Positions 8,388 to 16,636 of a stretch of 25,541 nt of DNA are shown here, piece after piece (within the stretch, counting starts at the first letter, position 1; each line of letters starts with the position of its first letter). Under the pieces are notes generated by a model. It was not told where the DNA came from, made no database searches, and saw nothing but the letters and a program-made list of their open reading frames with translations. Source of the DNA: HGM04593 sp045661205 (lineage in GTDB: Bacteria; Bacteroidota; Bacteroidia; Bacteroidales; Bacteroidaceae); contig JAZRFE010000056.1 in NCBI GenBank assembly GCA_045661205.1, positions 1-25,541 on the forward strand. Reading direction: 5' to 3'. The translations under genes were made by a program, and so were the position numbers.

Positions 8388-8393
8388 AAGAGA

Positions 8394-9419
8394 CTACTTT
8401 TTATTTCCAAATAAATTGAAGTTTCGTGTGAAACGGCTCTTTCCCGGAAGAATGAGAATATCCACAACAAGCAAGACTAGCGCAAGCCAAGCTACAATGT
8501 GGAACTGTTCATCATAATCGGTGAACACCTCGCTTGTAACATCAGCCTTTGCAAGTTTATCAAGCTCCTTTTCCAAAAGTCGTTGAGCATTATTAGTATT
8601 ATCCACGCGAATATATGCACCATTGCCGGCCTTGGCAATACTCTTGCCCATCTCCTCGTTAAGTTTAGTAACAATAACATTACCATCTTTATCTTTGCGA
8701 TAATCGTTATATTTATCGGTGGGAATTGGGGCACCTTCAAGTGAGCCGACACCAAGAATATAAATGGAAACACCCTTCTCGGCAGCAGCCTTTGCAGCCT
8801 CCTCGGCACCACCTTCGTGGTTCTCGCCATCGGTAATCACGATAATAGCTTTACCAACCTCTTTATCGGGAGTGAAACTCTTCATTGCAAGATTCACTGC
8901 CGCACCAATATCAGTACCTTGACGGCTAATCAACGAAGGCGAAATTGACTCCATGAACATCTTAGCCGAAATAAAGTCATTGGTGATGGGCAACTGCACA
9001 AAAGCATCACCCGCAAAAACAATAAGACCAATCTTATCATTCTCGAATTTATCAATGAGCTTAGAGATAATCTTCTTCGACTTCTCCAAACGGTTGGGAG
9101 CAATATCCTCGGCAAGCATCGAATTGGAAATATCAAGAGCAATGACCGTCTCGATACCCTGACGTGTCACACTCTCCATCTTCGAGCCGAACTGCGGCCT
9201 TGCTAGCACAAGCGTGAGCATTGTCACGGCAGAAATAGCAAGCCAGAACTTCACATCAGGACGATAAGCCGACACATCGGGCATCAACTCCTTCAGCAAC
9301 TCCTTGTCGCCATACTCCTGCAAACGCTTGCGACGTCGATAATTGGAATAGAAATAGACCACTACTAGCAGCGGAACCAATATCAGCAGATATAAATATT
9401 CGGGATTAGCAAACCTCAT
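8394..9419 (-). CDS. batB: Bat operon VWA protein BatB
   Basis: This is a membrane-anchored von Willebrand factor A protein of 341 residues. Two N-terminal hydrophobic segments (about 8-24 and 57-73) flank a basic loop (RRRKRL). The VWA domain (about 90-300) has a complete metal-ion-dependent adhesion site: D96-I-S98-N-S100 (DISNS), T169 in RQGTD and D197 in ITDGEN. A final helix lies near 309-327, followed by a short basic tail. The intact site predicts divalent-metal-dependent binding to a protein partner, with the domain in the periplasm. It is closely similar to BatA next door (both contain LVLARPQ, SMLA-D, PNRLE and IGL-IFAG), indicating gene duplication. The gap to batA is 15 bases and to batC 6 bases. 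Confidence 0.93.
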   Translation of the reverse strand: MRFANPEYLYLLILVPLLVVVYFYSNYRRRKRLQEYGDKELLKELMPDVSAYRPDVKFWLAISAVTMLTLVLARPQFGSKMESVTRQGIETVIALDISNSMLAEDIAPNRLEKSKKIISKLIDKFENDKIGLIVFAGDAFVQLPITNDFISAKMFMESISPSLISRQGTDIGAAVNLAMKSFTPDKEVGKAIIVITDGENHEGGAEEAAKAAAEKGVSIYILGVGSLEGAPIPTDKYNDYRKDKDGNVIVTKLNEEMGKSIAKAGNGAYIRVDNTNNAQRLLEKELDKLAKADVTSEVFTDYDEQFHIVAWLALVLLVVDILILPGKSRFTRNFNLFGNKK

Positions 9420-9434
9420 GACAATTCAAACATT

Positions 9435-10424
9435 TTAAGGTATTCTCTTAAGTACAGTGTAACGCAGCAAAAGTTCAAGCAGCAGAGCAACCATTGCAAT
9501 AATCGCAAAAACAGCATACTCCTCTTCGCGTTTACTGAACTCTTTGACATTTAATTTAGTACGTTCCAACTTATCAATTTCGGCGTAAACCTCCTTCAAT
9601 TTGGAGTTACTTGTAGCACGATAAAAGCTACCATCAGTGATAGTGGCAATCTTGTTGAGCGTAGTCTCGTCAATCTCCACAGGAACATTTACCACATGAC
9701 CATTATAAGGATAAGGTGCCTCGCCGTTTGTTCCCACACCAATAGTGTACACTCTCACACCAAACTGCTTGGCAATCTCGGCAGCCGCCTCGGGCGAAAT
9801 CTCACCCCTGTTGTTAGAACCATCGGTAAGCAGAATTATTACCTTCGACTTTGCCTTACTCTCTTTGAGGCGGCTCACAGCGTTGGCAATACCCATGCCG
9901 ATAGCTGTTCCATCCTCTATGATACCTTGTGCAGCAATGTCACACTTCACGCTATTGAGCATATTGAGCATCACAGCATGATCCACAGTCAGCGGACACT
10001 GCGTAAAGCTCTCACCGGCAAAAATCGTAAGACCGATATTATCGTTGGGGCGACCATTGACAAACTCGGCAGCCACCAGCTTGGCAGCCTCCAAACGGTT
10101 GGGAGAAAGGTCCATAGCAAGCATACTTGTGGAAACGTCCATAGCAAGCATGATGTCAATACCCTCCACTTCGGTATTCTGCCATCGGTTGGTCAATTGC
10201 GGACGAGCCAGAACCAATATAATCATCGACAGCGCCACAACACGCAACACAAACGGCACATGTATAAGATAGTTTTTATAGCTCTTAAGACCTCTTTTGA
10301 GAAACTGCGATGCAGTAGATATCTTCATTGCCGGAGTCTTGCGATGCCCCGACATTATATACCACACCACATAACCGATAAGAGGTATAAAAAGCAACAA
10401 TAAAGCTATATTTGCAAAAACCAT
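9435..10424 (-). CDS. batA: Bat operon VWA protein BatA
   Basis: This is a 329-residue VWA protein with the same plan as BatB: an N-terminal helix (about 4-24), a second one (about 57-74), the VWA domain, and a C-terminal helix (about 304-322). The metal site is intact: D96-V-S98-T-S100 (DVSTS), T173 in EDGTA and D201 in LLTDGSN. In the Bacteroides fragilis work that named the operon, loss of bat genes reduced aerotolerance and growth; how the proteins act is still unsettled. Neighbours: a BatD-like membrane protein 21 bases upstream and batB 15 bases downstream, all on one strand. BatA and BatB probably sit together in an envelope complex driven by the MoxR ATPase at the head of the operon. 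Confidence 0.93.
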   Translation of the reverse strand: MVFANIALLLLFIPLIGYVVWYIMSGHRKTPAMKISTASQFLKRGLKSYKNYLIHVPFVLRVVALSMIILVLARPQLTNRWQNTEVEGIDIMLAMDVSTSMLAMDLSPNRLEAAKLVAAEFVNGRPNDNIGLTIFAGESFTQCPLTVDHAVMLNMLNSVKCDIAAQGIIEDGTAIGMGIANAVSRLKESKAKSKVIILLTDGSNNRGEISPEAAAEIAKQFGVRVYTIGVGTNGEAPYPYNGHVVNVPVEIDETTLNKIATITDGSFYRATSNSKLKEVYAEIDKLERTKLNVKEFSKREEEYAVFAIIAMVALLLELLLRYTVLKRIP

Positions 10425-10445
10425 AATTCTAATTTACCAAACTAC

Positions 10446-11528
10446 TCAACCAATCAAATAATACAATTCGCGCACCAGCATCACCAACAATGCCACAGCA
10501 GCAACTCCCAGCACCACAACAGTGAGCAGTAACAAACGTTTCTCTCTCTTCGAGCGTTTGTTCACAATCTTCTTCTCCGTAGGTTGAGGTGCCTGTTCAC
10601 TCTCGGCAACCTTTGTCTTATTTACAAACTCTATTGCATTGAGAATATTCCTGTCATTCTCGTTCATCGGCGGCTCAAACTTTGCAAACTTCACAAGGTC
10701 GGCCATCACAAGCAACTCCTCAAGTTCTTTATAAGCCTCTTTATCGCATACCCTCATAAGATTGTCCACAATCTCGGCAGTAGTCATTTCCGTAGCATTA
10801 AAGTCGAACCTGTTATTCAGATATTCACGAATAGCATCGGTAAGCTCGGTATAATACTCTTTGCTCAGTCCGCCTGCGCGCCACTTATCGTTGTTCTTTA
10901 TGCGCTCTATCTCGTTAAGCGCAACCACGTGTGAGGGCAATTTAGGCTTGATTTTCACAATTCTGATTATAGGCTTGTTTTTCAGATAACGCACAAGCAC
11001 CCATCCAAAAGCCACCGACAACAGCAACAGCACAACAAACAGCCAGAAGCTGTCCTGCACATCTGCCCACGATAGACTGGTACGCCAAATATCCTTAGGG
11101 CCGAAGAAAGAATCAACATTCGCTGTATCCACAGGCATCATGTAAACAGCCATTGCAAGTTCCTTTGAGAAATAGGGGTCGCCATCGACCAACACCTCAA
11201 AAGGAGGAATCACATAAAGCGATGAGTCGAAAGATGTAACGGTGTACACCTCGGTTATTTCTATTCTCTTTCTGTCGTTGAAATACTGCGTATCGGGCAC
11301 AGCTTTATGCACAATTTCAACTCCCTCCACAAGTTCATCGTCGAATGTGGGGAATACAATTCTGCTACCACTGTTTGCCGTCACCTCCAAAGTAATCTTC
11401 GCCTGTTCGCCAATGAGACGCTGGCACGAATCGATTTCGGCATTCACAGTAACATTCTGCGCCTTTACACTACCCGCAAAAGCAACAAACATCAAAACAG
11501 AAAAGAACAGTAATATTTTATTCTTCAT
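10446..11528 (-). CDS. BatD-like exported membrane protein of the MoxR-Bat operon
   Basis: This 360-residue protein has a signal peptide (MKNKILLFFSVLMFVAFAGS, cleavage near VKA-Q24), a periplasmic beta-type domain (25-155), a transmembrane helix (160-180), a cytoplasmic part (181-330) and a last helix (331-352). The reading frame stays open back to a GTG at 11573 that overlaps the stop of the upstream gene (TAGTG), and there is an ATG at 11540. I chose 11528 because only there does the signal peptide start cleanly. The cytoplasmic segment YYTELTDAIREYLNNRF...EMTTAEI resembles the tail of BatD (FYDEILKTLWGYVGDKL), so it looks like a shorter BatD relative. No enzyme motif was seen. Its position between the DUF58 and batA genes suggests a structural role in the same complex. 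Confidence 0.8.
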   Translation of the reverse strand: MKNKILLFFSVLMFVAFAGSVKAQNVTVNAEIDSCQRLIGEQAKITLEVTANSGSRIVFPTFDDELVEGVEIVHKAVPDTQYFNDRKRIEITEVYTVTSFDSSLYVIPPFEVLVDGDPYFSKELAMAVYMMPVDTANVDSFFGPKDIWRTSLSWADVQDSFWLFVVLLLLSVAFGWVLVRYLKNKPIIRIVKIKPKLPSHVVALNEIERIKNNDKWRAGGLSKEYYTELTDAIREYLNNRFDFNATEMTTAEIVDNLMRVCDKEAYKELEELLVMADLVKFAKFEPPMNENDRNILNAIEFVNKTKVAESEQAPQPTEKKIVNKRSKREKRLLLLTVVVLGVAAVALLVMLVRELYYLIG

Positions 11529-11572
11529 ATATAAATTCATTCGCAATGTTGCAGTAACAACAATAATTTGCA

Positions 11573-12442
11573 CTAGCCACGTTTGGCAAACAAAGCAAGC
11601 AAAGCCTTCACATAATCCTCGTCTGTACGCACTGTCACAGAATCAACGCGGCTTTTCGCAAAAATCATCTCAAGAGCCTCGCGCTGTTCACGCCACCATG
11701 TACGCTGAGCATTCTGCACCTTGTCCGACGAAGTATCGATATAAACCTCGTCGCCACTCTCGGCGTCTAACACCTTCATCAAACCTATACGCGGAAGCTC
11801 GGCCACACGACGGTCATACACCTGAATGGCAACAACATCATGCTTGCGATTGGCTATCGTCAAGGCATTCCTGTAATCATGCGGCGCAATAAAATCGCTC
11901 AACAGAAAGGCAGTGCAACGTTTCTTAAGCGCGTTTGTGAGAAACTCCAGGGGCACCTTTATATCTGTACGGTTACTTTGAGGAGTAAAGCCCAACAGTT
12001 CGCGAATGATATAAAGAATATGCTTCTTACCCTTTTGAGGAGGGATGAATTTCTCTATCCTGTCCGAGAAGAATATGACACCGATTTTGTCATTATTCTG
12101 TATTGCAGCAAAAGCAATCGTAGCAGCAATCTCAGTGAGCATATCGCGCTTAGTCTGCTTAATTGTTCCGAAAGAGAGACTCTCGGACACATCCACCAGC
12201 AGCATCACCGTCAGCTCGCGCTCCTCTTCGTAGACCTTCACAAAAGGACGATGGAAACGCGCCGTCACATTCCAATCAATGTCACGCACATCGTCGCCAT
12301 ACTGATATTCCCTCACTTCGCTGAAAGACATACCCCTACCCTTGAAGGCAGAGTGGTACTGTCCCGCAAAAATATTGTGAGAGAGTCCGCGCGTCTTAAT
12401 CTCAATCTTGCGAACCTTTTTTATAAGTTCACTCGTTTCCAT
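11573..12442 (-). CDS. DUF58 (VWA-like) protein of the MoxR-Bat operon
   Basis: This is a cytosolic DUF58 protein of 289 residues. The family signature YQYGDDVRDIDWNVTAR spans 46-62. A VWA-like core follows, with D84-V-S86-E-S88 (DVSES) as the partial metal site, then VIFFSDRIE and LLSDFIAP. There is no signal peptide or membrane helix. DUF58 proteins are regularly encoded next to MoxR ATPases and are thought to be their VWA-type adaptors; a precise reaction is not known. The gap to moxR is 21 bases. The stop TAG overlaps a GTG of the next frame, though that gene probably starts further in. Confidence 0.9.
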   Translation of the reverse strand: METSELIKKVRKIEIKTRGLSHNIFAGQYHSAFKGRGMSFSEVREYQYGDDVRDIDWNVTARFHRPFVKVYEEERELTVMLLVDVSESLSFGTIKQTKRDMLTEIAATIAFAAIQNNDKIGVIFFSDRIEKFIPPQKGKKHILYIIRELLGFTPQSNRTDIKVPLEFLTNALKKRCTAFLLSDFIAPHDYRNALTIANRKHDVVAIQVYDRRVAELPRIGLMKVLDAESGDEVYIDTSSDKVQNAQRTWWREQREALEMIFAKSRVDSVTVRTDEDYVKALLALFAKRG

Positions 12443-12463
12443 AGAACAAGAATTAAGCGACTA

Positions 12464-13459
12464 CTAAGGAACCTCTACGCTGTTAAGTATTTTGCTTACA
12501 ATCTCGTCAGCAGTCATGTTGTTTGCCTCAGCCTCGTAGCTTAGACCTATACGGTGACGAAGCACATCATGAGCAACAGCACGTACATCCTCGGGAATAA
12601 CATATCCACGACGCTTGATGAAAGCATAAGCACGCGCAGCTAACGCCAAATTGATAGATGCACGAGGCGAAGCACCAAATGCGATGTAATCCTTCATCTC
12701 ACGCATGTTATATTTATCGGGGAAACGTGTAGCAAACACAATATCAGCGATATACTGCTCTATTTTCTCATCGAGATAAACCTGGCGCACCACCTTGCGT
12801 GCCTCGATAATCTCCTCGGGGTTCAAGATAGGCTTCACAACAATCTTTTCTCCAGTAATATTCTGACGGATAATCTTCTTCTCCTCAGAGATATCAGGAT
12901 AACCGATAATAACCTTGAGCATGAAACGGTCTACCTGTGCCTCGGGCAGAGGATAAGTACCCTCCTGCTCAATGGGGTTCTGAGTAGCAAGAACCAAGAA
13001 AGGCTGAGGCAACTGGAAAGTATCCTTACCAATGGTCACCTGTCTCTCCTGCATAGCCTCGAGCAAGGCACTCTGCACCTTTGCAGGCGCACGGTTAATC
13101 TCGTCGGCAAGAACGAAATTGGCAAACACAGGACCTTTATTAGATTTGAAAGTCTCCTCTTTCTGGCTATATACCATTGTACCGATAACGTCGGCCGGCA
13201 AAAGGTCGGGAGTAAACTGTATGCGGCTGAAGTCACCGTCAACAAGGCTTGCGAGAGTCTTGATAGCAAGGGTCTTAGCCAATCCGGGCACACCTTCGAG
13301 CAACACATGACCATCGGCCAAAAGACCAATGAGGAGCGACTCAACCAAATGTTTCTGTCCCACTATCACCTGGTTCATACCGGTTTGCAGGTTAGTCACA
13401 AAGCCACTCTGCTTTTCAATCATTTCATTCAATTCACGAATGTCGATAGTTCCATTCAT
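12464..13459 (-). CDS. moxR: MoxR-family AAA+ ATPase
   Basis: This is an AAA+ ATPase of the MoxR branch with 331 residues. Walker A is GVPGLAKT (56-63), Walker B LADEIN (117-122), the sensor-1 strand ATQNP (158-162), and the arginine-containing EAQVDRFM segment lies at 173-180. MoxR proteins remodel or mature VWA-domain partners and protein complexes; here the obvious partners are DUF58, BatA and BatB. It is the first gene of the long minus-strand Bat operon, so its expression should set that of the whole set. Upstream, TAAATTCG on the minus strand (13514-13521 in plus coordinates) fits the -7 consensus with one change, but the TTTG box is poor. Confidence 0.94.
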   Translation of the reverse strand: MNGTIDIRELNEMIEKQSGFVTNLQTGMNQVIVGQKHLVESLLIGLLADGHVLLEGVPGLAKTLAIKTLASLVDGDFSRIQFTPDLLPADVIGTMVYSQKEETFKSNKGPVFANFVLADEINRAPAKVQSALLEAMQERQVTIGKDTFQLPQPFLVLATQNPIEQEGTYPLPEAQVDRFMLKVIIGYPDISEEKKIIRQNITGEKIVVKPILNPEEIIEARKVVRQVYLDEKIEQYIADIVFATRFPDKYNMREMKDYIAFGASPRASINLALAARAYAFIKRRGYVIPEDVRAVAHDVLRHRIGLSYEAEANNMTADEIVSKILNSVEVP

Positions 13460-13612
13460 AATATATTTGCTTTATAATTTATTACCTTATAATATATACA
13501 GTCAAAAACAGCGCGAATTTAAACTATTCTGTTAAAAATTCATGTTAAATTTCTTAAAAGACATTTAACCACTGTTGAATTTAATAATTTTTCATAATCC
13601 ACGCACCGTTTT
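13460..13612 (-). promoter_or_regulatory. Spacer between the HU-LysM gene and moxR; possible moxR promoter
   Basis: This 153-base AT-rich gap must hold the end of the lepA-HU transcript and the start of the Bat transcript. TAAATTCG on the minus strand at 13514-13521 is a plausible -7 element. A weak GTTAAAT/ATTTAAC stem (13544-13550 with 13563-13569) is visible, but there is no convincing intrinsic terminator, so read-through from the upstream cluster into moxR is possible. Confidence 0.35.
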
Positions 13613-15034
13613 CTATTTTCGCGGCACCAGACGAGGAATTTTCAGCACCATATCACAAGCAAGGTCATTGGGACGCACCATATTGTTATATTTCACAATG
13701 TAGGGCCACAATCTCTTGTCACCATAATAGTTAAGAGAAATTCTAATCAACGTCTCTTCTGACATCACCGTATGTTTGCACATGGTACCCACAATTTTAT
13801 AATCGGTAGTGTCAGCAACAAAAATTGTTGAGAGTTCACGCACAGCAAGCGACTCAACTATCTTTAATCGCTCCACAGTTGCGGAAGATTTCTTTTTCTC
13901 CTCCTTTACAGGCTGTACAAGCAGCGTATCACTCACTTGTAGTGCAACACTATCTTGCTGTGCCACAATAGAATCCACAACTACACTCGCAAGCGAATCG
14001 ACAGGAGTAACCTCCAATGAATCAACAGCAATGCTGTCGGCAACAGCAGCAACAGTATCGGCGGGTATCTCCACGACAGGAGTAACAACCGACTCAGCCT
14101 CTGCCATAAACCATTTATTCCAATCAAAAGAGAATGAATCTCTATAATAATAGAAGCCAACGAAAGCAGCACCTATGAACATTGCAACCAAAACAACGAT
14201 AAGTGCCACTTTAGGTAACTTTCTGCTCTTTTTCTCTCGGGGCAAAGTATCGAAATAGAGTTTCTTCTCCTCCACGACAGGAGCAGTTTTTTCCTTAGAC
14301 TCTTCTACCACCGCAGGCTCCTCATTCACAACCTCGGCACTCTCCTCGACTGGCTCGTTCGGGTGCACCTCTTCCGGAGCACTCTGCACCTCCTCGACAA
14401 CATTGGGTACAGGCTCCGTAATAACCTCTTCGGGCAACTCGGCAGCAACCTCGGTTTCAACAGCAATACTCTGCTCGGGAATGTAATCGGACTCCTCGAT
14501 AGGCATTTCCTCTTCTATCGCCACGCTCAAAGCCTGGCGACTATCCTCCTCAACGACCTCACAGGGCATCTCCTCTTCTATCTCAACACTTAAAACAGGA
14601 GAAGATATCTCTTTCTCTTCAGCAACAGGCTGTTCTTCGATAGGAACTTCTGCAACAACCTCTTCAACAGAAGCAACCTCTTCTTTGTCATCCTCGTCGT
14701 CATCATCAATATCATCGTCAACCTCCACCGGCTCGAACATCGCAAACGGAGCATTGATAATATCCTTCAACGAATCGGTAGGAACAAACGTCAAGCGTTT
14801 GTGTCCATCAATCTCAAATCTCTCACCGGTGTTTATGTTCACGCTAGAACGGCTCTCAACCTCAACAACCTTGAAAGTACCAAGACCATTAATTTTCACA
14901 GAGCCATCCTTTTCAAGTCCCTCGACTATCACATCGAAGAAGGCGTGTACAAACGACTCTACCTCGGCAACAGGAACACCCACAGCCTTAGCATAGAAAT
15001 TACATAAATCGGTAAAATTCAACTTCTTATCCAT
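13613..15034 (-). CDS. Membrane-spanning HU-LysM fusion protein
   Basis: This 473-residue protein has four parts. Residues 1-96 are an HU/IHF-type DNA-binding domain (GSVKINGLGTFKVVEVESRS, then VNINTGERF and LTFVPTDSLKDII). Residues 101-258 form a very acidic linker dominated by Glu, Asp, Val and Pro. A basic patch REKKSRKLPK (266-275) precedes a single transmembrane helix (about 276-297). Residues 298-410 are a low-complexity stretch with repeated Asp-Ser pairs (AVDSL, PVDSL, VVDSI), and 415-469 a LysM-like domain (MSEETLIRIS, YYGDKRLWPYIVKYN, MVLKIP). The basic patch before the helix predicts the HU part inside and LysM in the periplasm, where such domains bind peptidoglycan. The HU arm lacks the proline of the NPxTG motif (I67 instead). 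It is last in a cluster with a free HU gene 10 bases upstream. The function is inferred: a possible link between DNA and cell wall. Confidence 0.85.
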   Translation of the reverse strand: MDKKLNFTDLCNFYAKAVGVPVAEVESFVHAFFDVIVEGLEKDGSVKINGLGTFKVVEVESRSSVNINTGERFEIDGHKRLTFVPTDSLKDIINAPFAMFEPVEVDDDIDDDDEDDKEEVASVEEVVAEVPIEEQPVAEEKEISSPVLSVEIEEEMPCEVVEEDSRQALSVAIEEEMPIEESDYIPEQSIAVETEVAAELPEEVITEPVPNVVEEVQSAPEEVHPNEPVEESAEVVNEEPAVVEESKEKTAPVVEEKKLYFDTLPREKKSRKLPKVALIVVLVAMFIGAAFVGFYYYRDSFSFDWNKWFMAEAESVVTPVVEIPADTVAAVADSIAVDSLEVTPVDSLASVVVDSIVAQQDSVALQVSDTLLVQPVKEEKKKSSATVERLKIVESLAVRELSTIFVADTTDYKIVGTMCKHTVMSEETLIRISLNYYGDKRLWPYIVKYNNMVRPNDLACDMVLKIPRLVPRK

Positions 15035-15044
15035 TCTCTTCGCC

Positions 15045-15317
15045 TTATTTGAAATTATCCTTTAGCTTAGAACTGGGGCGAAAAGCCGGAACCAGCTTAG
15101 GAGGAATAAGCATACGCTGCCCCGTCTTTGGATTAACAGAAACCCTCTCGCGGCGCATCTTCACCTCAAAAACACCAAAGCCCGAGACGTTTATCTGGTC
15201 ATTCTCCTTCAAACGCTCAATCATCACAGAAACCAGAGCTTCAACATCAGACGCCGCCTTTGAAGAAGCCACTCCGTTTTTCTTGGCAATTTTGCTTATA
15301 AACTCCTTATTATTCAT
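15045..15317 (-). CDS. HU-family DNA-binding protein
   Basis: This is a 90-residue histone-like protein of normal HU length. The alpha-helical N-terminus (MNNKEFISKIAKKNGVASSK) is followed by the beta-saddle VSGFGVFEVKMRRER and the arm VNPKTGQRM, whose P63 is the residue that intercalates and kinks DNA in this family. It ends AFRPSSKLKDNFK. It should act as a dimer and bend DNA nonspecifically or weakly specifically. It lies 11 bases after rimO and 10 bases before the HU-LysM fusion, so the free and membrane-bound HU proteins are probably made from one transcript. Confidence 0.95.
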   Translation of the reverse strand: MNNKEFISKIAKKNGVASSKAASDVEALVSVMIERLKENDQINVSGFGVFEVKMRRERVSVNPKTGQRMLIPPKLVPAFRPSSKLKDNFK

Positions 15318-15328
15318 TACATCAATAG

Positions 15329-16633
15329 TTATTCGTCACACAATTTTCCCATCAAGTCAAACTCGGTGGCATCGGTAATCTGCACATTGTAGAATGCACC
15401 CACCGACAACTCGGCAGAAGCAGTGGAAACAAGCACTTCGGTATCCACATCGGGCGAGTCGTATTCAGTGCGACCTACATAATAGTCGCCCTCGACGCGG
15501 TCGATAATCACCTTGAAACATTTGCCAACCTTCTCATAGTTCAACTGTGTTGAAATGCGCTGCTGCACAGCCATCAGAGCATCGAGACGCTCCTGCTTCT
15601 TCTTTTTGGAAATTCTATCCTTATAATTAAGAGCTGCATAAGTATCATCCTCTTCGCTGTATGCAAAAGCACCCAAACGGTCGAAACGCGCCCACTTCAC
15701 AAACTCCAACAGCTCGTCGAAATCCTTATCAGTCTCGCCGGGGAAACCCACCATCATAGTTGTACGCAGACAAATGCCGGGCACCTCACTACGCAACTTC
15801 TCAACAAGAGCATAAGTCTGCTCTTTGGTCACAGGGCGCAACATTTTCTTAAGAATCTTTGTGCTCACATGCTGCAAAGCAATATCAAGATACTTGCAGA
15901 CATTATCTCTCTCGCGTATCACACGCAACAAATCCTCGGGAAAGTTAGTCGGATAGGCATAGTGCAATCTTATCCACTCCACACCCTCGACATCGGCTAT
16001 TCGCTCCACAAGCTCGGCAATAGCCGAACGATGATACAAGTCCTTGCCATAATATGTAAGTTCCTGAGCAATAATCTGGAACTCTTTTACGCCACGTGCA
16101 ACAAGGTAACGCACCTCCTCGACAATCTCTTCCATAGGACGCGACACATGCGAACCTGTGATAATGGGAATGGCACAGTAAGCACAACGTCTGTTGCAAC
16201 CCTCAGAAATCTTTACATAAGCATAGTGGTCGGGAGTCGTAAGCACTCTTTTATATGCAACGTCATCGGCATAACTTTTCTTAAGGTCATCGATAAGCGC
16301 ACCCCAGTCGAACTTGCCATAGAACTTATCCACGAGTGGAATCTCGGAATAAAGCTCACCCATATAACGTTCAGAGAGACACCCCATTACATAAAGTTTA
16401 TTTAGGTCGCCCTGCTCCTTGCGCTGGCAAAATTCAAGAATCATATTAATAGATTCCTCTTTTGCGTCGCCAATAAAACCACAAGTATTTATTACAGCAA
16501 TCTCGCCTTCAGGCGATTCACTGTCGTGCGTAACCTCATAGCCACACTCTTTGAGACGATGCATCAACTGCTCTGAATCGACAAGATTCTTTGAGCAGCC
16601 CATCGTAATTACATCGATACGATTCTTAATCAT
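15329..16633 (-). CDS. rimO: Ribosomal protein S12 methylthiotransferase RimO
   Basis: RimO adds a methylthio group to the conserved aspartate of ribosomal protein S12. The 434-residue protein has the full three-domain layout. The N-terminal UPF0004 domain carries C13 (TMGCSKNLVDSE), C51 (INTCGF) and C85 (VMGCLSERY), which bind the second 4Fe-4S cluster. The radical SAM core has C146-NRR-C150-AY-C153. A C-terminal TRAM domain (about 368-434) ends DATEFDLMGKL. The MGCSKNLVDSE start separates RimO from the tRNA-modifying MiaB. It sits 3 bases after ftsY and 11 before the HU gene. Confidence 0.96.
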   Translation of the reverse strand: MIKNRIDVITMGCSKNLVDSEQLMHRLKECGYEVTHDSESPEGEIAVINTCGFIGDAKEESINMILEFCQRKEQGDLNKLYVMGCLSERYMGELYSEIPLVDKFYGKFDWGALIDDLKKSYADDVAYKRVLTTPDHYAYVKISEGCNRRCAYCAIPIITGSHVSRPMEEIVEEVRYLVARGVKEFQIIAQELTYYGKDLYHRSAIAELVERIADVEGVEWIRLHYAYPTNFPEDLLRVIRERDNVCKYLDIALQHVSTKILKKMLRPVTKEQTYALVEKLRSEVPGICLRTTMMVGFPGETDKDFDELLEFVKWARFDRLGAFAYSEEDDTYAALNYKDRISKKKKQERLDALMAVQQRISTQLNYEKVGKCFKVIIDRVEGDYYVGRTEYDSPDVDTEVLVSTASAELSVGAFYNVQITDATEFDLMGKLCDE

Positions 16634-16636
16634 TTC

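Noticed and set aside
13544..13569. Stem GTTAAAT/ATTTAAC as terminator of the HU-LysM gene
   Set aside because: It is only seven AT-rich pairs with a 12-base loop and no T-run in the right place.
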